Origin: Aptenodytes patagonicus
Taxonomy: Eukaryota > Chordata > Aves > Sphenisciformes > Spheniscidae
Reading direction: 5' to 3'
Assembly: GCF_965638725.1 (NCBI RefSeq)
Contig: NC_134952.1
Span: 59,498,065 to 59,562,064, forward strand
Length of the DNA stretch: 64,000 nt
Below the pieces are notes generated by a model, which was not told where the DNA came from, did no database searches, and saw only the letters and a list, made by a program, of their open reading frames with translations. Position 1 is the first letter of the stretch; each line of letters starts with the position of its first letter. Below are positions 53,214 through 64,000 of this stretch, in pieces. A program made the position numbers and the translations under genes.

Positions 53214-53257
53214 AGTTCTAGTTCTGAACTCATCTCTTATTTCGGTTGATAATCTTT
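53214..53257 (+). repeat. Short dispersed repeat, copy 1 of 2
   Basis: This 44-bp segment, AGTTCTAGTTCTGAACTCAT and onward to ATAATCTTT, matches the copy at 54483 without gaps at 40 of 44 positions. The flanking bases do not align. No transposon family was recognised. Confidence 0.85.
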
Positions 53258-54482
53258 CCTAACGAAACACTTAGAATGCCTGAATGATGTTTTGACATGA
53301 AGTAATGATATTGTGCAGTCTCTAGTGTGTATCTAAAATGCTGGTGTTGAAGAGACCTTCTCTCCTGGTGACAGTGCTTAAAAACTCAGGAAGATTTGAC
53401 TTGTTTTCAGTGACAATATTTTAATTCCTAAGGACTTGGAGTTTAGCAAATATTATGAGAAGTTTTGTTTTCTGCGGCTGTTCGCTGTGGGCTAACCTTT
53501 ACCTTAAAGATGCAACCCAGGTAGGAGGAGAGGGCAAGCCAGCTCTTGCTGGAAGTAGTAGTTTGTGACTTTTTGAATTCAAATGATATTGGCTGCATGC
53601 TACAAGCAGTCTTATCCATACTATAGTGGAAAAAAGATGCTGTATTATACTGTTTTATTTAGTGTTCACTCTTCTTCAAATTATTCTGTATTGGTTGGCC
53701 CAGTCCTTCCCCTAGATGAGTGAGTGTTCTTGTCCTTTGTGTGCTGTATGGTTAGTCATAACTGGGTTTAGTTCTGGTAAATGTCAATGGAAAAAATGCA
53801 GATCCATTGTATACAGTGCCTAAGGTGTTTTTAAAGTCTCTACATGTGGGTTTCTTCTAGCAGAAATACTCTGCTTTCAAGCTATGCCTATATAATATTA
53901 ATTTCAGCTTTTGTATTTGCCCTCTGCATAATAAGGTCTTTAGGAGGTTAGCACTTGTGGAACTGCAAGACTTATTACAGAAGAATCTCCTTTGTGCCAG
54001 CTGAGATTAATTTTCACAAAATAGCTTTGCTGAAGTGTGTTTGAAGGTGACTTTTGCCTTTTTTTTTAATTAAAAAGTGGTCAGAAGCTAGTCTGAAGTA
54101 AAGGCATCTTGAGCAGCTGGCACATGTGTGCAGAGAGGGATCTCTGCAGCATATGCAATATTGGATGTAGTACAGAGAGACTTCTCTGGGAAGATAAACG
54201 AGGCTGTACTTACATCGTAGGCCGTGAGCCATCTTTGCTTCTCCTTTTGAGCTCCTTTCAGACTGAGGGCACAGTACCAAAGGTGGCAATAGCTAAAAAG
54301 TGTAGTGAAGATCACTTACAAACCAGAAAACTATGGAAGGAGATGAAAAGGCAGACCACTGTAAAACCAGTCATCAGAGAGCAGTGTTCTAATTCAGCGG
54401 AGTATATAATCTAGTATTACTTCAAGTGTCTGAGTTGCATTTAAAATGAGTGGGTCTGTTTTCTTTTTAAATTATTATTACT

Positions 54483-54526
54483 AGTTCTAGCTCTGAACTC
54501 ATCTCTTGTTTCGGTAGGTAATCTTT
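54483..54526 (+). repeat. Short dispersed repeat, copy 2 of 2
   Basis: This is the second copy of the 44-bp segment, starting AGTTCTAGCTCTGAACTCAT. It differs from copy 1 by T/C, A/G, T/A and A/G at offsets 9, 26, 34 and 36. It has the same orientation and lies 1,269 bp downstream. Confidence 0.85.
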
Positions 54527-55739
54527 TAATAAGAGATGGCAGGAGTGCTGAGAATATAAAGAGGAAATTTATCTCCCTGCTTACTCTTACCTCTACCAGT
54601 GAAGTGTTTGTATATGGACCTTAAACAATATTGTAAAACTCCAACCCTTCTTCCATTTTGAGTAACTTTTTACCAGTGCTTTATTATTTCTGTAAAACTG
54701 GTTTTGCATTCCACTTTTTTCATAGTTTGTTGCCACTCAAAATGCTGCCTTTTAGCAGCACTTTAGCTTAGGCTGCTTTGGGCTCCTGTCTTACTTTATG
54801 TGCTTCTGTATTGAGCCATTTAGAAAAGGCAGTTAATAGAAGAGTAGGATTTATATTTGAGAAGGCTCCAAAATTAACACTAAAGCCAAAAGGTATTCTC
54901 GTCAGACATATCTTTGCAAAATTTGAAACTTGACATTATTTTCAAGTACAAAACCTAACATCCTAGGGCATACTTTTTATCTCAGGAATCAATTCTTGCT
55001 CTTCAAATGCTTAGTACATTCATTTGTGTTTATTTTCCTGATTCAGGAGAGCATGTGTGAGATGTGGGAAAAAAACAGATTCTGGGTGTTTTGTGAGGTC
55101 AGGGTCACACCAAGGAACCTGAAAGTAAAAGAGGAAATAATGGTTTGATGGCTGTGGTTCTCATGCTTTCCACGTGACTTTGAAGACTTCTCTAAAACCA
55201 GTACAGGACATCACTTTTAACTGCAACATGGTTTCATTCTCATCAGCTGACAGCTTTTCTTGCGTGATTTCTCCTAGGTTGAACCTGTAGCTCTGTACAT
55301 TAATTGGAGCTATGTAGCCAACCTGGGAAAAACTAGGCAAGAAAAGCTGTTGGCTGCTGAGGAACCCTAGGTGGTAATATAGGAATGCTGTAATGCTTGC
55401 TTAATAAGGAGCTAATATATGGCCTTTTTCTATAGCTTTAGGGTCCAGTTCTGCAAACACTGTACAGCATAATGCTAGAATAACAAATGATACTACTTGG
55501 AGACCTTTTGTGCTGTAGTTTCTACTAATGTTTGCAAACTGGGCCTCACTTTTACATAAATTGTTCATAATTAGCAAGAGTTGGCTTTTATGTTGCAAAA
55601 CTTTCAGGATGACACTTTCTAGCATGTCAGCTATTTTGGTTAAGTGGATGACAACTGAGTGTTGTGGTTTGTTGTATACCATGAGATACTAGAGTTGTGA
55701 TTTGTAAGACGTTGCAATCTATCTTCACTATGTGTGTTT

Positions 55740-55806
55740 AAAAAAAAAAAAAAAAAAACCACCAAAAAAACAACCCCACCCAAACCCCACACACCATCAC
55801 CACCAG
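55740..55806 (+). repeat. A run followed by an A/C-rich simple tract
   Basis: About 19 A residues are followed by a purely A/C stretch built from 'ccacc', 'aaaaaaac' and 'ccccaccc' pieces, then 'acaccatcaccaccag'. It looks like an expanded and degraded poly(A) or microsatellite. No adjacent retroposon body was recognised. Confidence 0.7.
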
Positions 55807-58800
55807 AAAACCCCTATTGCACTATCTGTACTTTATAAAAAGCAATAATGTGAGCATCTTGTAGCTTTTATCTCCAAAGGTGCTATCTGTCATGATCACT
55901 TGCACTGTTGACCATGAATTTGGTAAAAACATGCTAAAGAAACTGTCTTATGTGGTTTACTCAGCACATACAAGTTGAAACTTTTTATGGTTAGCCTGTG
56001 TACTAACAAATGCAATACTTTGTTGGACTACTTACTTGACCCCACACATCTTTACAAATCAAAAACCGATGTCCATTTATGGTGCTAATGATGTCTTAAC
56101 AATTATCAAGAGCTGGTATTCTCTTCTTACCCATGAACATAAAGGAAAGCTGGTGTGACACCTCTTCAATAAAGCAAAATTTCTCTACATTTTAAGCCTG
56201 TTCCAAATACTTTTTATATAAATATGACCCTTTTCTATTTCTGTTTTATATAAAAACTGCAAAATATTATAGTAAGTATTTTTAATGCAGGAAAACATTT
56301 GAAGTGTATATGGGTCCAGACTACATGTCCAAGATTAAATTTTCATACATGATTAGGATAGCTCTTCTGAAACTTGGTCTAAAATATGAGACTTTTATTG
56401 GATAGGATTAAGGCATAGGCTAATAGTTACAAAAAAAAATTCTCTGGCTTCATCGTCATTGCTGAAGCCTTGGAGACAGAGAGAGAGGATGTGAAATGGA
56501 CAAAAGTGCATTAGGAGAACACTGATTATGCAGCGTAGATCCATCTTTTGCTGAAACTTCTGAAAAACAAACTTGTGGAGGAACGTGACCATGTAACCAT
56601 ATCTAAATAACAGCAGTGAAACTTGACATAATTATCAAGGCAATTCATAGTAGAATATTATAAAAACACATGAAAGAGCCTTAAACTAGGATTGTTTAGA
56701 TTGTGGAACAGCAAAGTAATTTTCTAACTTTGTTTTAAAGCTTTACAAGCAACCTTCTCTTAAGATGAAAAACTGTCTTGTGCAACAAGATATTGTTGCT
56801 TTTTTTCCCCCCTTTGGTTATGATTTTATGTTGCATATAATGAAGGACAGTGCACTTCCGAATCTTTTCAAGAGGCATCTTTGGGCAGCAGTACCTACAT
56901 TTTCTTTCCATGGAGAATACAAAGCCTTTAGTTCTTGTTAAAGGCCCCTTCTCAACTCAAGTTGTAAAAGTGTCTGCCTGTAACACATTTGGAAATCCTA
57001 CTATAGTCAAGTCTGAAATAAGTATGATGCTCTTAATTGATATGGACATATGAACATGCAGAGCGGGTGCCATGTCCAGGTACAGACTGGCGAGTGAGCA
57101 GGGTGCATGTACAAGGGTACAGTCTGGAACACTGCAGCACACTTCCTCTGCTCTAAAGTAGTTGCACCCTGAGGTTTTGGTCACTAAACAGCTCTCTCTC
57201 ATATACTAGAGTAAGTTCTCTTGAATCGCTTGCACCTAGTACTTCAAGAAATAAACAGGCTTCTCCGAGATCCATTTTATGGAACTTCTGTGTCTGTGCA
57301 AAGATATTCCAGGTCCTTAGAGTAACTTCATTTAAAGCAGAAACAAACCCACCATCTGGGATAAAAGCTGGGCTGGCTGGGTTTTTTGTTGAGTGAAGAT
57401 GGATAGTCTAGTAACAATAGTCTATTGTTCTATCTTTGGCTCTTCCAAGTGTCCTACTATTAAAGCAAGTGCTGAGAGAAGTAGCAAGACACAGTCATCC
57501 GTAACATTCTAAGCCACACTGAAATATAACTTTCCTATCTTTTAATGATGCTTCAGAGAAAACTGGTTGTCTTTTTTAATTTACCAAAAAAATGCAATAA
57601 TTACAGAAATATTGAGATAAATGGCTGCATTTTTAAATGCCCTGCAAAAATTAAACCTTTGCGAGCGTGTGACAAGTACTTGACAGAGAGCAGATTTTCA
57701 GCATTAGCATCTGCTGTGAGTTACAAAAACATGTTTGGCAGTGCACTAGTCTAAGTCAGAACTTTCAAATATTTTTCAATATTCTTTTGACAAGGAGAGT
57801 GTTTTTTGTGAAGTGCCTGTGGAAATAACAATCCAAAAGTTGCCTGCAAGCTTAAATAAAGCATATAAAAACACAGTCCATACTTGAAGAGAATAGGTGC
57901 TAACTCAACAACTGTATAGAACAGTTGCTTGCTCAGAACAGTCAACAGTTGCTAGATGTTGATAGGATTCAAAGGCAAGATAAAGTTTGAGAAAGGAATA
58001 TTATATTGCTTTTGAGAGTTTACTGCGTTAATTAAACTTCCAATGTTGCTTGGCCTCAACTCTGTAACTTGGTTGTCTTTCAAGAAAAATGAGTTAATTT
58101 GGACTATTTTTTTTTTTTAAACACTCCTTTTAATGAGTCTTTACTCTGGTGGGGTTTTTTGTTTGCTTGTTACATGGAGATTTTTCTACCTGTTAAAAGT
58201 AGAGTCACCAAATGCTTTGAATACTCAATTTAGGGCAAAACAGTTTGAGGAATGGATTTTCTTTAAGTGCAGAATTAAATGGGGGTAGTTTTTATTACAC
58301 TGATACTAGGACTGAGGAGGAATGATTTCTATGGAAAGCATTATAGTGCTAAAACTTGTATATGTAGTTACTTGGGGTATGCAGATTAGTAGTAAAGTAC
58401 TTGGTTATATTTTGCTGTTAATTTTATGCTTTAAAAAGAGGCTATGGTTCTAATTTTAATTGGAAAAACTGAGTTTGATGTTGCAACAACATTTTATTTT
58501 TAAGTAGAAACATCCATTTAATGATACTTCAGAGAAAAGTTTACATTTAATCAGTAAACTCACTTAAAACTATGAAAGTAGTTTCACTTTTATCAAAATT
58601 AATGTGAAATTTAATCTCTGGGCAACCTAGAATTGGCCATATGCCACTGAAACCAATCTTTCAACTGCATATGGAGGCAAGGAGAGAATTTCTTTATCTA
58701 GTGCTACTTCTCAACTAGACTGAGAAGAAAGTGAGGCTGGATTACTCTTCTGTAAAAAAAATATGCAAAACCGGTAATGTTTCAGCTGTGCTGACTAGCT

Positions 58801-59172
58801 TAGCTTCTTATTTTCAGACTGCAGAACTTAAACTTTTGTTGAGACTCAGATTTAAAATGTCTTTGGATCAGATAAATTTTCACCTGTGTCTTTCTGTATT
58901 TTTCTAATAGATGCATTTTATTGGTGTACATTGTAATTAATCACTGAATTTCTGCCAAATATGGACAAAAAAGCTGCATTCTGTTCTGCCGATTCAGATC
59001 TGTGATCTTAGTTTTTCTACTTTTTCATCCATGGCTAGTAAAATATCCATTTGCTGTTTATGTTAGATTAAAGAGATTGCATCCCGTTGCCTTAATTGCG
59101 TGGCAGAAAACTGACCTTGACCATTTGAAGCTTTATGTATTTCTAAAATTCCTGTAACTTCTGTATAACTGC

Positions 59173-59178
59173 AATAAA
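59173..59178 (+). terminator. Candidate distal poly(A) signal AATAAA
   Basis: AATAAA lies in 'ctgcaataaaaccttttt', preceded by TGTAA and TGTATAA motifs of the kind often found just before cleavage sites (UGUA-type elements). This is the last canonical hexamer before the CYP2U1 island, so it is a plausible end for the longest SGMS2 transcript, giving a 3' UTR close to 10.9 kb. Without transcript data this remains tentative. Confidence 0.3.
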
Positions 59179-59200
59179 ACCTTTTTAATATAGTCCAGCT

Positions 59201-60099
59201 ACTATTTTAAGAGCCACTTGTCACTATCTTTACTGAATGTTCAACTATTAAAAAAAAAAACCCAACACCCTTTTTAATGGGTAAGCACTGCTTGTTCTTT
59301 GCATTTTTATTTTTTGGGGGTCACTTTAAAGGTGGTGTACTTGTGTTTTGCCCACAGTGCTTTTCTCTGTTAGTGAAGGAGTATCAAGAGCGCTTACTAA
59401 AATCCCTGATGCTGCAGCAAATGGTTTGGAAGACCACACTACCATTTTTCAACATCTAATGACCTTTGTAAGGATTAAATTTTAGGTTGATCAGCTGGAG
59501 AAAGTGCACTAAGGTGTATTTCACAGTGTTGGGGAAGTTACCCGGAAAACCAGTTAGGGTTTTTTTTTGGGGGGGGGGGTTGGGTTGGTTTTTGTTTTGT
59601 TGTTTTTTTTTTTTTTTTTTAAATGGGGAAGGATAAGAACTAAAACCATCTTTCCTCTAAAATTTAGGTCCAGCTCTGAGGACCCTCTCTGCTGTCCAGC
59701 ATTTGCCAAGCAGTTACTTAACCTAGAGCTAGAACATTGTTCCAGGTTAGTCCTTGGTTATGAAAAGAGAAAATTTTGGTGTATTACCTAGAAGTGCCAG
59801 CTTTTGTATTTGGGAAGGGGAAGAAGGATCATCTGTATTTCCTTTCCTTCTAAGGCCCAATAAAAATAGATTTTTGTATAAGGGGCATTTGAAAGTAAGT
59901 TCTATGAGGCTGTGAGGAGCAGTCACATTTTTTTACATTGCTTATGTTTAATGAAGTCTTTTAAACTTGGACCAAGTCCAAGCACAGAGTCAGGTTTTGA
60001 CACGCACCCCCAAAAGCCAGCCCCCCCCCCCCCGGCAACAACACTCCCCTGCAAGAACCAATTTTGCATTTCACCGTGTCTAACAAAGCCCCCTTACCC
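59201..60099. other. Short intergenic gap before the CYP2U1 CpG island
   Basis: It contains a G run (59569-59579), a long T run (about 59602-59620) and a run of 13 C (60021-60033). These homopolymers are prone to assembly error. No gene is seen. Confidence 0.6.
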
Positions 60100-61090
60100 T
60101 CCGCAGATAAACGTCTGGATTTTCTGGATGTTGTACCCCCCGCCCCGCGCTGCACCTGCGCCCTGCGCCGCCGCGCTCCGGCGCGGGGCTGGTAGCGGCG
60201 TGTGAAAATCCCCCGTAAGCTCCGGGCCGCTTTTCCTCCTCCCGATTACCTCAAGTCGGCCACGGCGCGGCCGCAGCTGTCTGGCCGCCGCTAACGGCCG
60301 CGGCGGGAGCGGGGCCCGGCCCCGGGGCGGACCCGCTACCCGCCCACACCCCCGGCGGCGACGGGGTCAGGGCGCTGCCAGGCCTCACCTCCCGCCTGCC
60401 CGTCCCCGCCATCTTAAGCCGCTGGGCGGGGGGCGAGGGCGGGGCGGGGGAAGAAGGAGGGCGGCGGGCCCGCAACGGGGCGCGACGCCGCTTGAGGGGG
60501 CGGCGGCGGCGGCGGCCATGGCCACGGCCACGGCCACTTGGACGTGGCTACTGCGGGCCCCCACCGCCACCGAGCTGCTACTGGCGGCCCTGTGCTGGCT
60601 GGGCTGCTACTGGCTGCTGCGGCGGCCGCGGGCGCCGCCGGGGCTGCCGCCGGGCCCGGCGCCCTGGCCGTTAGTGGGCAACTTCGCCTTCGCCCTGCTG
60701 CCGCCGCCGCTGCTGAAGAGGTGGGCGGTGGAGGTGCGGGGCGGCGGCCGGGGCTCCCCTGCCTTTTCCCCCCACGTCTTCCTCACCGGCCTCACCAAGA
60801 TGTACGGCAGCGTCTTCCGGATCTTTGTGGGCAGCCGCCCCTTCATCGTCCTCAACTCCTTCGGGGCGGTGCGGGAGGCGCTGGTGCAGAAGGCGGAGGT
60901 GTTCAGCGACCGGCCTTCCGTCCCCATCGTCCTCATGATCACCCGCAAGAAGGGTAAGGGCCCCCCGGGGGGCGGCTGCCGGACCCTAGCTCCGACGGGG
61001 CTGGCAGGCTGCTGGGGTGCCCGGCGGGCCGGAGGCGCGACCACAGCGGGTCCCGCTTGGTGAGCTGCCGCACGCTTAATGAACTGCCAG
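60100..61090. promoter_or_regulatory. CYP2U1: CpG island covering the CYP2U1 promoter and first exon
   Basis: This is dense CpG sequence with abundant GC boxes and a strong G-tract cluster at about 60424-60480, able to form quadruplexes, just before the start codon. The CYP2U1 ATG lies inside. On the minus strand an ATG in good context (60412-60410) is followed after eight codons by a donor (GGGAG|GTGAGG), so the island may be bidirectional. The transcription start cannot be placed exactly. Confidence 0.85.
60518..60953 (+). CDS. CYP2U1: Cytochrome P450 2U1, first coding exon (partial gene)
   Basis: CYP2U1 is a microsomal P450 that hydroxylates long-chain fatty acids such as arachidonic acid at omega and omega-1 positions. 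The ATG is in ideal Kozak context (ggccATGG). The exon encodes 145 codons plus one base: MATATATWTW from a GCCACG-type repeat; a hydrophobic anchor (about 18-34); a short basic stretch RRPR; the proline-rich hinge PPGLPPGPAPWPLVGNF (40-56); a variable segment (66-83); and YGSVFRIFVG with VREALVQKAEVFSDRP (118-133), which closely matches human CYP2U1. The exon ends at AAGAAGG|GTAAGG in phase 1, like the human exon ending TKEKG. The N-terminus is about 19 residues shorter than human as I recall it. The haem-binding cysteine and later exons lie outside the window. Confidence 0.94.
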
Positions 61091-64000
61091 GGCGGCTCTT
61101 GGCAAGAATATCGAGCGGGAGCTGTTCGGTTTCGTGGCTGTTGTGCCGAAATTTATAAATAACTGTTTGTGAATTACAGGCTGAACTATCTACTTGCTTT
61201 TTGTTCATCGTGTGTGTCCCCTGCCCTGCTGGTGACAGAAAACATACAGAGAGAAAGTCACCCTACGTTTAGGTGAACATGCAGCATCCCTATGAACTTC
61301 ACAGTGCTGCGGTGTGCACAACAGACAACGTCACCAAGACTGAAACGCCTCATCCCTTTACCTCTGTTTACAGTGAAGGGAATGGCGTTTGTGCAGGGAC
61401 TTAAGAAACAGCTAGCCTGTCACCCAGGGACTTCCTGATTTTAGCTATATCAGGAGAAGAAATTTCGAATACTTTGGCAGTGGTATGAAATAATTTTGCC
61501 CTTCCCCAGTTCTTACTAAGGTAACAGTAGCTAAGAGCAGGCTTCTGTGGAGTCCCATAGCTGCGCAGTCTGTGCTGCCTGCATGCGAGCTACTGTTGCT
61601 GAGATGTTTGCAAGTGTGTTATTCCACTTCTCAAAACTTGCTGGGCATATTTGGGTTTTTTTTAATAGGTCAAAGGAGAGTTTACTAGCTTTCGCAAAAA
61701 AAGGGCATGGGGAGTTTAAACATATGATGGCAATACCGCAGTTAGAATTTCTTCATGTTTACCATTGCTGTAATTGGTTTAAAGGATTAAAAAATAAATG
61801 ATTAATGATACTGGTTTAATGATGTTGGTCTGAGGCAGATCTTACTGGCATGTAGTTGTTACAGTGCATGAGTATTTTTAGGTACAGTACATTTAGCAAA
61901 GACTGGAGGAGGAAAGGGGAAGAGCAGTTAGACATTAGATCAATTTTAGCGGTTCTGTAAAACTGCATGTTCAGGCTTGTGGTGGATTTCTTTTTCCTTG
62001 AATGCTGTGAATTTTGTATGTTTCTTGTTTTTTGCAGACAGTTCTCTGTTAGACTTTTTTAAACACGGTGACACAAGAGTAGCCAGGGCAGTCGATGCAT
62101 GTTACTTACAAGGAATTCATGTAAACACCTGACTAAAATCTCTGATAACCAAGTTAGCAGCTTCCATGGTTGGATGCTCCAGGGGAGTTGAAAGTGTCGG
62201 GAGCCTGTTGTCCGGAGCGTGCTGCGGCCAAGTGCAGGGACCCTGCTGTGCGGCGGCAGGGTCATTACGTTGCTTTACATTTTGTTTTCTCTGGAAGGTC
62301 ACCACAGCTATGCTCAGGTACAGGGACTGTTATGTGAGGGTTACCCAGTTGTCCGTAAAATGTACCGAGCTGTTATGTATTGCTTACATTAGCTGGTGCA
62401 ACAAGTTGAATTGCTGCAGATGCGAAAGTATTGTAGAATGAACCGCAGGGGTAGTGAATTTCCAGTACACAAAGGGAAAAGTCAGTGAATATGGGCAGTG
62501 TGGGCCTGCCTGGCCCCTGTGCAAGGAGGTTCTCCAAAAGCAGCTGGAAGTCACAGCTGTTCTGAATGGGCTGGCTTGGGTTTAGTGGTAGTATGTAGGA
62601 GATGACTGAACCTCTGCGAAGCTGCATTTGTGCTACTGGAAAGGCATAGTATAGGCACAATGTAAATCTCTAACTTCAGTTTTAAGATACTGTCCGTAAC
62701 AGCTTTGGGCTAACAATTGTTTCTTTTTGTGTGTGGTTCATGGAGGAGACTTTGCTACGGATCAGGGCAGCAACAGTTGTATTTGTATGTACTAGGAAAG
62801 GAATCGATAGAAGTAGGATGATTGTGTAACTTCAGATCTACCACTCATGGCTTGGGTACTACAACGCTGGGATGCTTTGAGTCAGTAAGTGTGCATTTTG
62901 GATTCCTACATCTTCGTTCTGTAAACAAACTACCCAGTGTAAACTTATGGGGCTATTTTCTTTTAAGCTACATTTTCTGTTATAGTTTTGTCTTACCCAG
63001 CAGGTCAGCTCAGGGTAATGTTATGGAAGAAAGAAGGGCTTATCTCATCTGTGTGTGGCTCTATCACTTGTAAGATGCAAATAAAATACTATGCTCAGGG
63101 GAGAGCAAGTAGAAGGATCAGAAATGACAAATACTGCATTTCAACAACTGAGTAGCAAAGAAGGGAGGCCTTCTTGGCTGGATGGGAAGTGTGGTGAGAA
63201 TTTAAGGGAGAAGGTAGAGGTCAATTCTTAATTGAAGGCTTCTGCACGTACACCTGCAGAAAGATAAATACTAGACTGGGGGGGGAAAAAGCAGGTTTTG
63301 GTATTTTTGTTTTAGTAAAGCATTTTTGTATTCTATAGTTATGAGAGGTAGCAAAGACTCAATCTCTAGAGTGGATGGAGCCTGAGTGGTTGTCTGCCTT
63401 TATAGTCCTGCCTTGTGCACATCCAGATGTGGACATCAGACGCACAGAAGTTAAATGTTATTAAATGTCGTGAATTCTGTGTTTGTCGATGTTCCTAGTG
63501 TTGCAGCAACACTAAAGCTAGCAGTGAGAAATTTATGTGTGTGTGGAGTTAGCCTTTGCCAGAACTTGCTTCTCATAAGGAATTGAATTTTTCATGTAAA
63601 AAGGGAGAATAAAACAAACTTTCTGGTTTTCTGTGTGTTTGGTTGCTTTGTTCGTTGTATTGAAAGGTTTTCATTGTCAGTTCATAGAAAATTAGCCCTC
63701 TGTAATGAGCATGAAGTCCTGGTTTTTCTGGGTTCTTGTTGCTTCAGAATTTATTATTGTATTTTCTTCAGGGTTTTTTTTTGTTTTGTTTGTTGTTGTT
63801 TTGTTTTCTTCTAAGAATACAGTCATCTGTGCTGGGTATGTTGACTTTTCAGGTCATGCAGAGATTTTCTTTGAAAACAGTGAAGTACTATTCCATTATT
63901 ATGGCCTGGCAGCAATCCAGTTGGCAGTTTTCTTTTTTCCCTTCTCTCTGTTATTCTAACTTTATGCACTTCTTCCTCCTTATACTGTCTCCTATGTTAT
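60954..64000 (+). other. CYP2U1: CYP2U1 intron 1 (continues past the window)
   Basis: None of the sequence here encodes the expected next segment of CYP2U1 (which begins VVFAHYGPVW in human), so exon 2 lies further right. The intron contains an acceptor-preceded open stretch at 62038-62441 of unknown origin. The rest is AT-rich and without recognised repeats. Confidence 0.8.
62038..62441 (+). other. Acceptor-preceded open stretch of unknown identity in CYP2U1 intron 1
   Basis: A good acceptor (tttcttgttttttgcag, ending at 62037) is followed by a frame that is open to TGA at 62130-62132 and then open again to TGA at 62439-62441. That frame is the one obtained by splicing from CYP2U1 exon 1, whose last base is phase 1 (G plus AC). 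The first part starts with residues SSLLDFFKHGDTRVARAVDA. The second part is rich in Cys and matches no family I recognise. It may be a cryptic or alternative exon, a decayed element, or chance. I do not assign a function. Confidence 0.2.

Larger units (their letters stand above)
50091..59200 (+). other. SGMS2 distal 3' UTR or intergenic DNA
   Basis: No recognised coding exon lies in these 9 kb. It holds further AATAAA hexamers (51408, 51963, 56168, 59173), a near-identical 44-bp pair at 53214 and 54483, and an A-run followed by an A/C-rich tract at 55740-55806. The texture (AT-rich, no recognised transposon) would suit a very long SGMS2 3' UTR ending near 59.2 kb, or plain intergenic DNA; the sequence alone does not decide. 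Confidence 0.4.

Noticed and set aside
60607..61044. 145-codon minus-strand frame opposite CYP2U1 exon 1
   Set aside because: Shadow of the real exon in GC-rich sequence; low-complexity and runs across the exon-intron boundary.
60954..61063. Continuation of the CYP2U1 frame past the donor to residue 181
   Set aside because: The residues after the GTAAGG donor bear no P450 similarity and human CYP2U1 has its exon end at the same point; this is intron read-through.

Overview
This is an amniote nuclear genomic window, most likely from a bird. The evidence is truncated CR1 LINE 3' ends with avian-style termini, a solo LTR of a family I associate with avian endogenous retroviruses, compact introns with canonical GT-AG sites, and AT-rich DNA broken by sharp CpG islands. 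Two protein-coding genes are recognisable, both on the + strand and in the order of the vertebrate PAPSS1-SGMS2-CYP2U1-HADH block (human 4q25): a complete SGMS2 coding sequence in five exons (40994-48326) and the first coding exon of CYP2U1 (60518-60953), whose remaining exons lie past the right edge. PAPSS1 is not seen and would be expected to the left.

Layout. 1-13.9 kb: AT-rich intergenic DNA with two CR1 remnants and no recognised gene. 13.9-14.2 kb and 17.4-18.6 kb: two CpG islands, both candidate promoters for SGMS2; the second is followed by strong splice donors at 18089 and 18594. 18.6-40.8 kb: the presumed large first intron of SGMS2, holding a degenerate tandem repeat of about 51 nt (20.8 kb), a 546-bp solo LTR with a 5-bp target duplication (22.3 kb), a perfect 15-bp stem-loop (24.1 kb) and a CR1 fragment (34.8 kb). 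40.8-48.3 kb: SGMS2 coding exons. 48.3-about 59.2 kb: SGMS2 3' UTR and downstream DNA with several possible poly(A) signals. 60.0-61.1 kb: the CYP2U1 CpG island and exon 1. 61-64 kb: CYP2U1 intron 1, with an unexplained splice-acceptor-preceded open stretch at 62038.

SGMS2 makes sphingomyelin from ceramide and phosphatidylcholine at the plasma membrane and Golgi. The copy here is exactly 365 codons, with the catalytic H229/H272/D276 and the ER-export motif at residues 62-65 intact, but one of the four known tail palmitoylation cysteines (position 332) is serine. CYP2U1 is a fatty-acid hydroxylase. The two genes are neighbours in lipid metabolism, but nothing here shows co-regulation; each has its own CpG-island promoter. 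I saw no tRNA, rRNA, CRISPR or bacterial-type feature. The most unusual signals are noncoding: the perfect hairpin, the tandem repeat, an interleaved (pseudoknot-like) repeat set at 46.6 kb, a 44-bp near-identical pair 1.27 kb apart downstream of SGMS2, and the cryptic open stretch in CYP2U1 intron 1.
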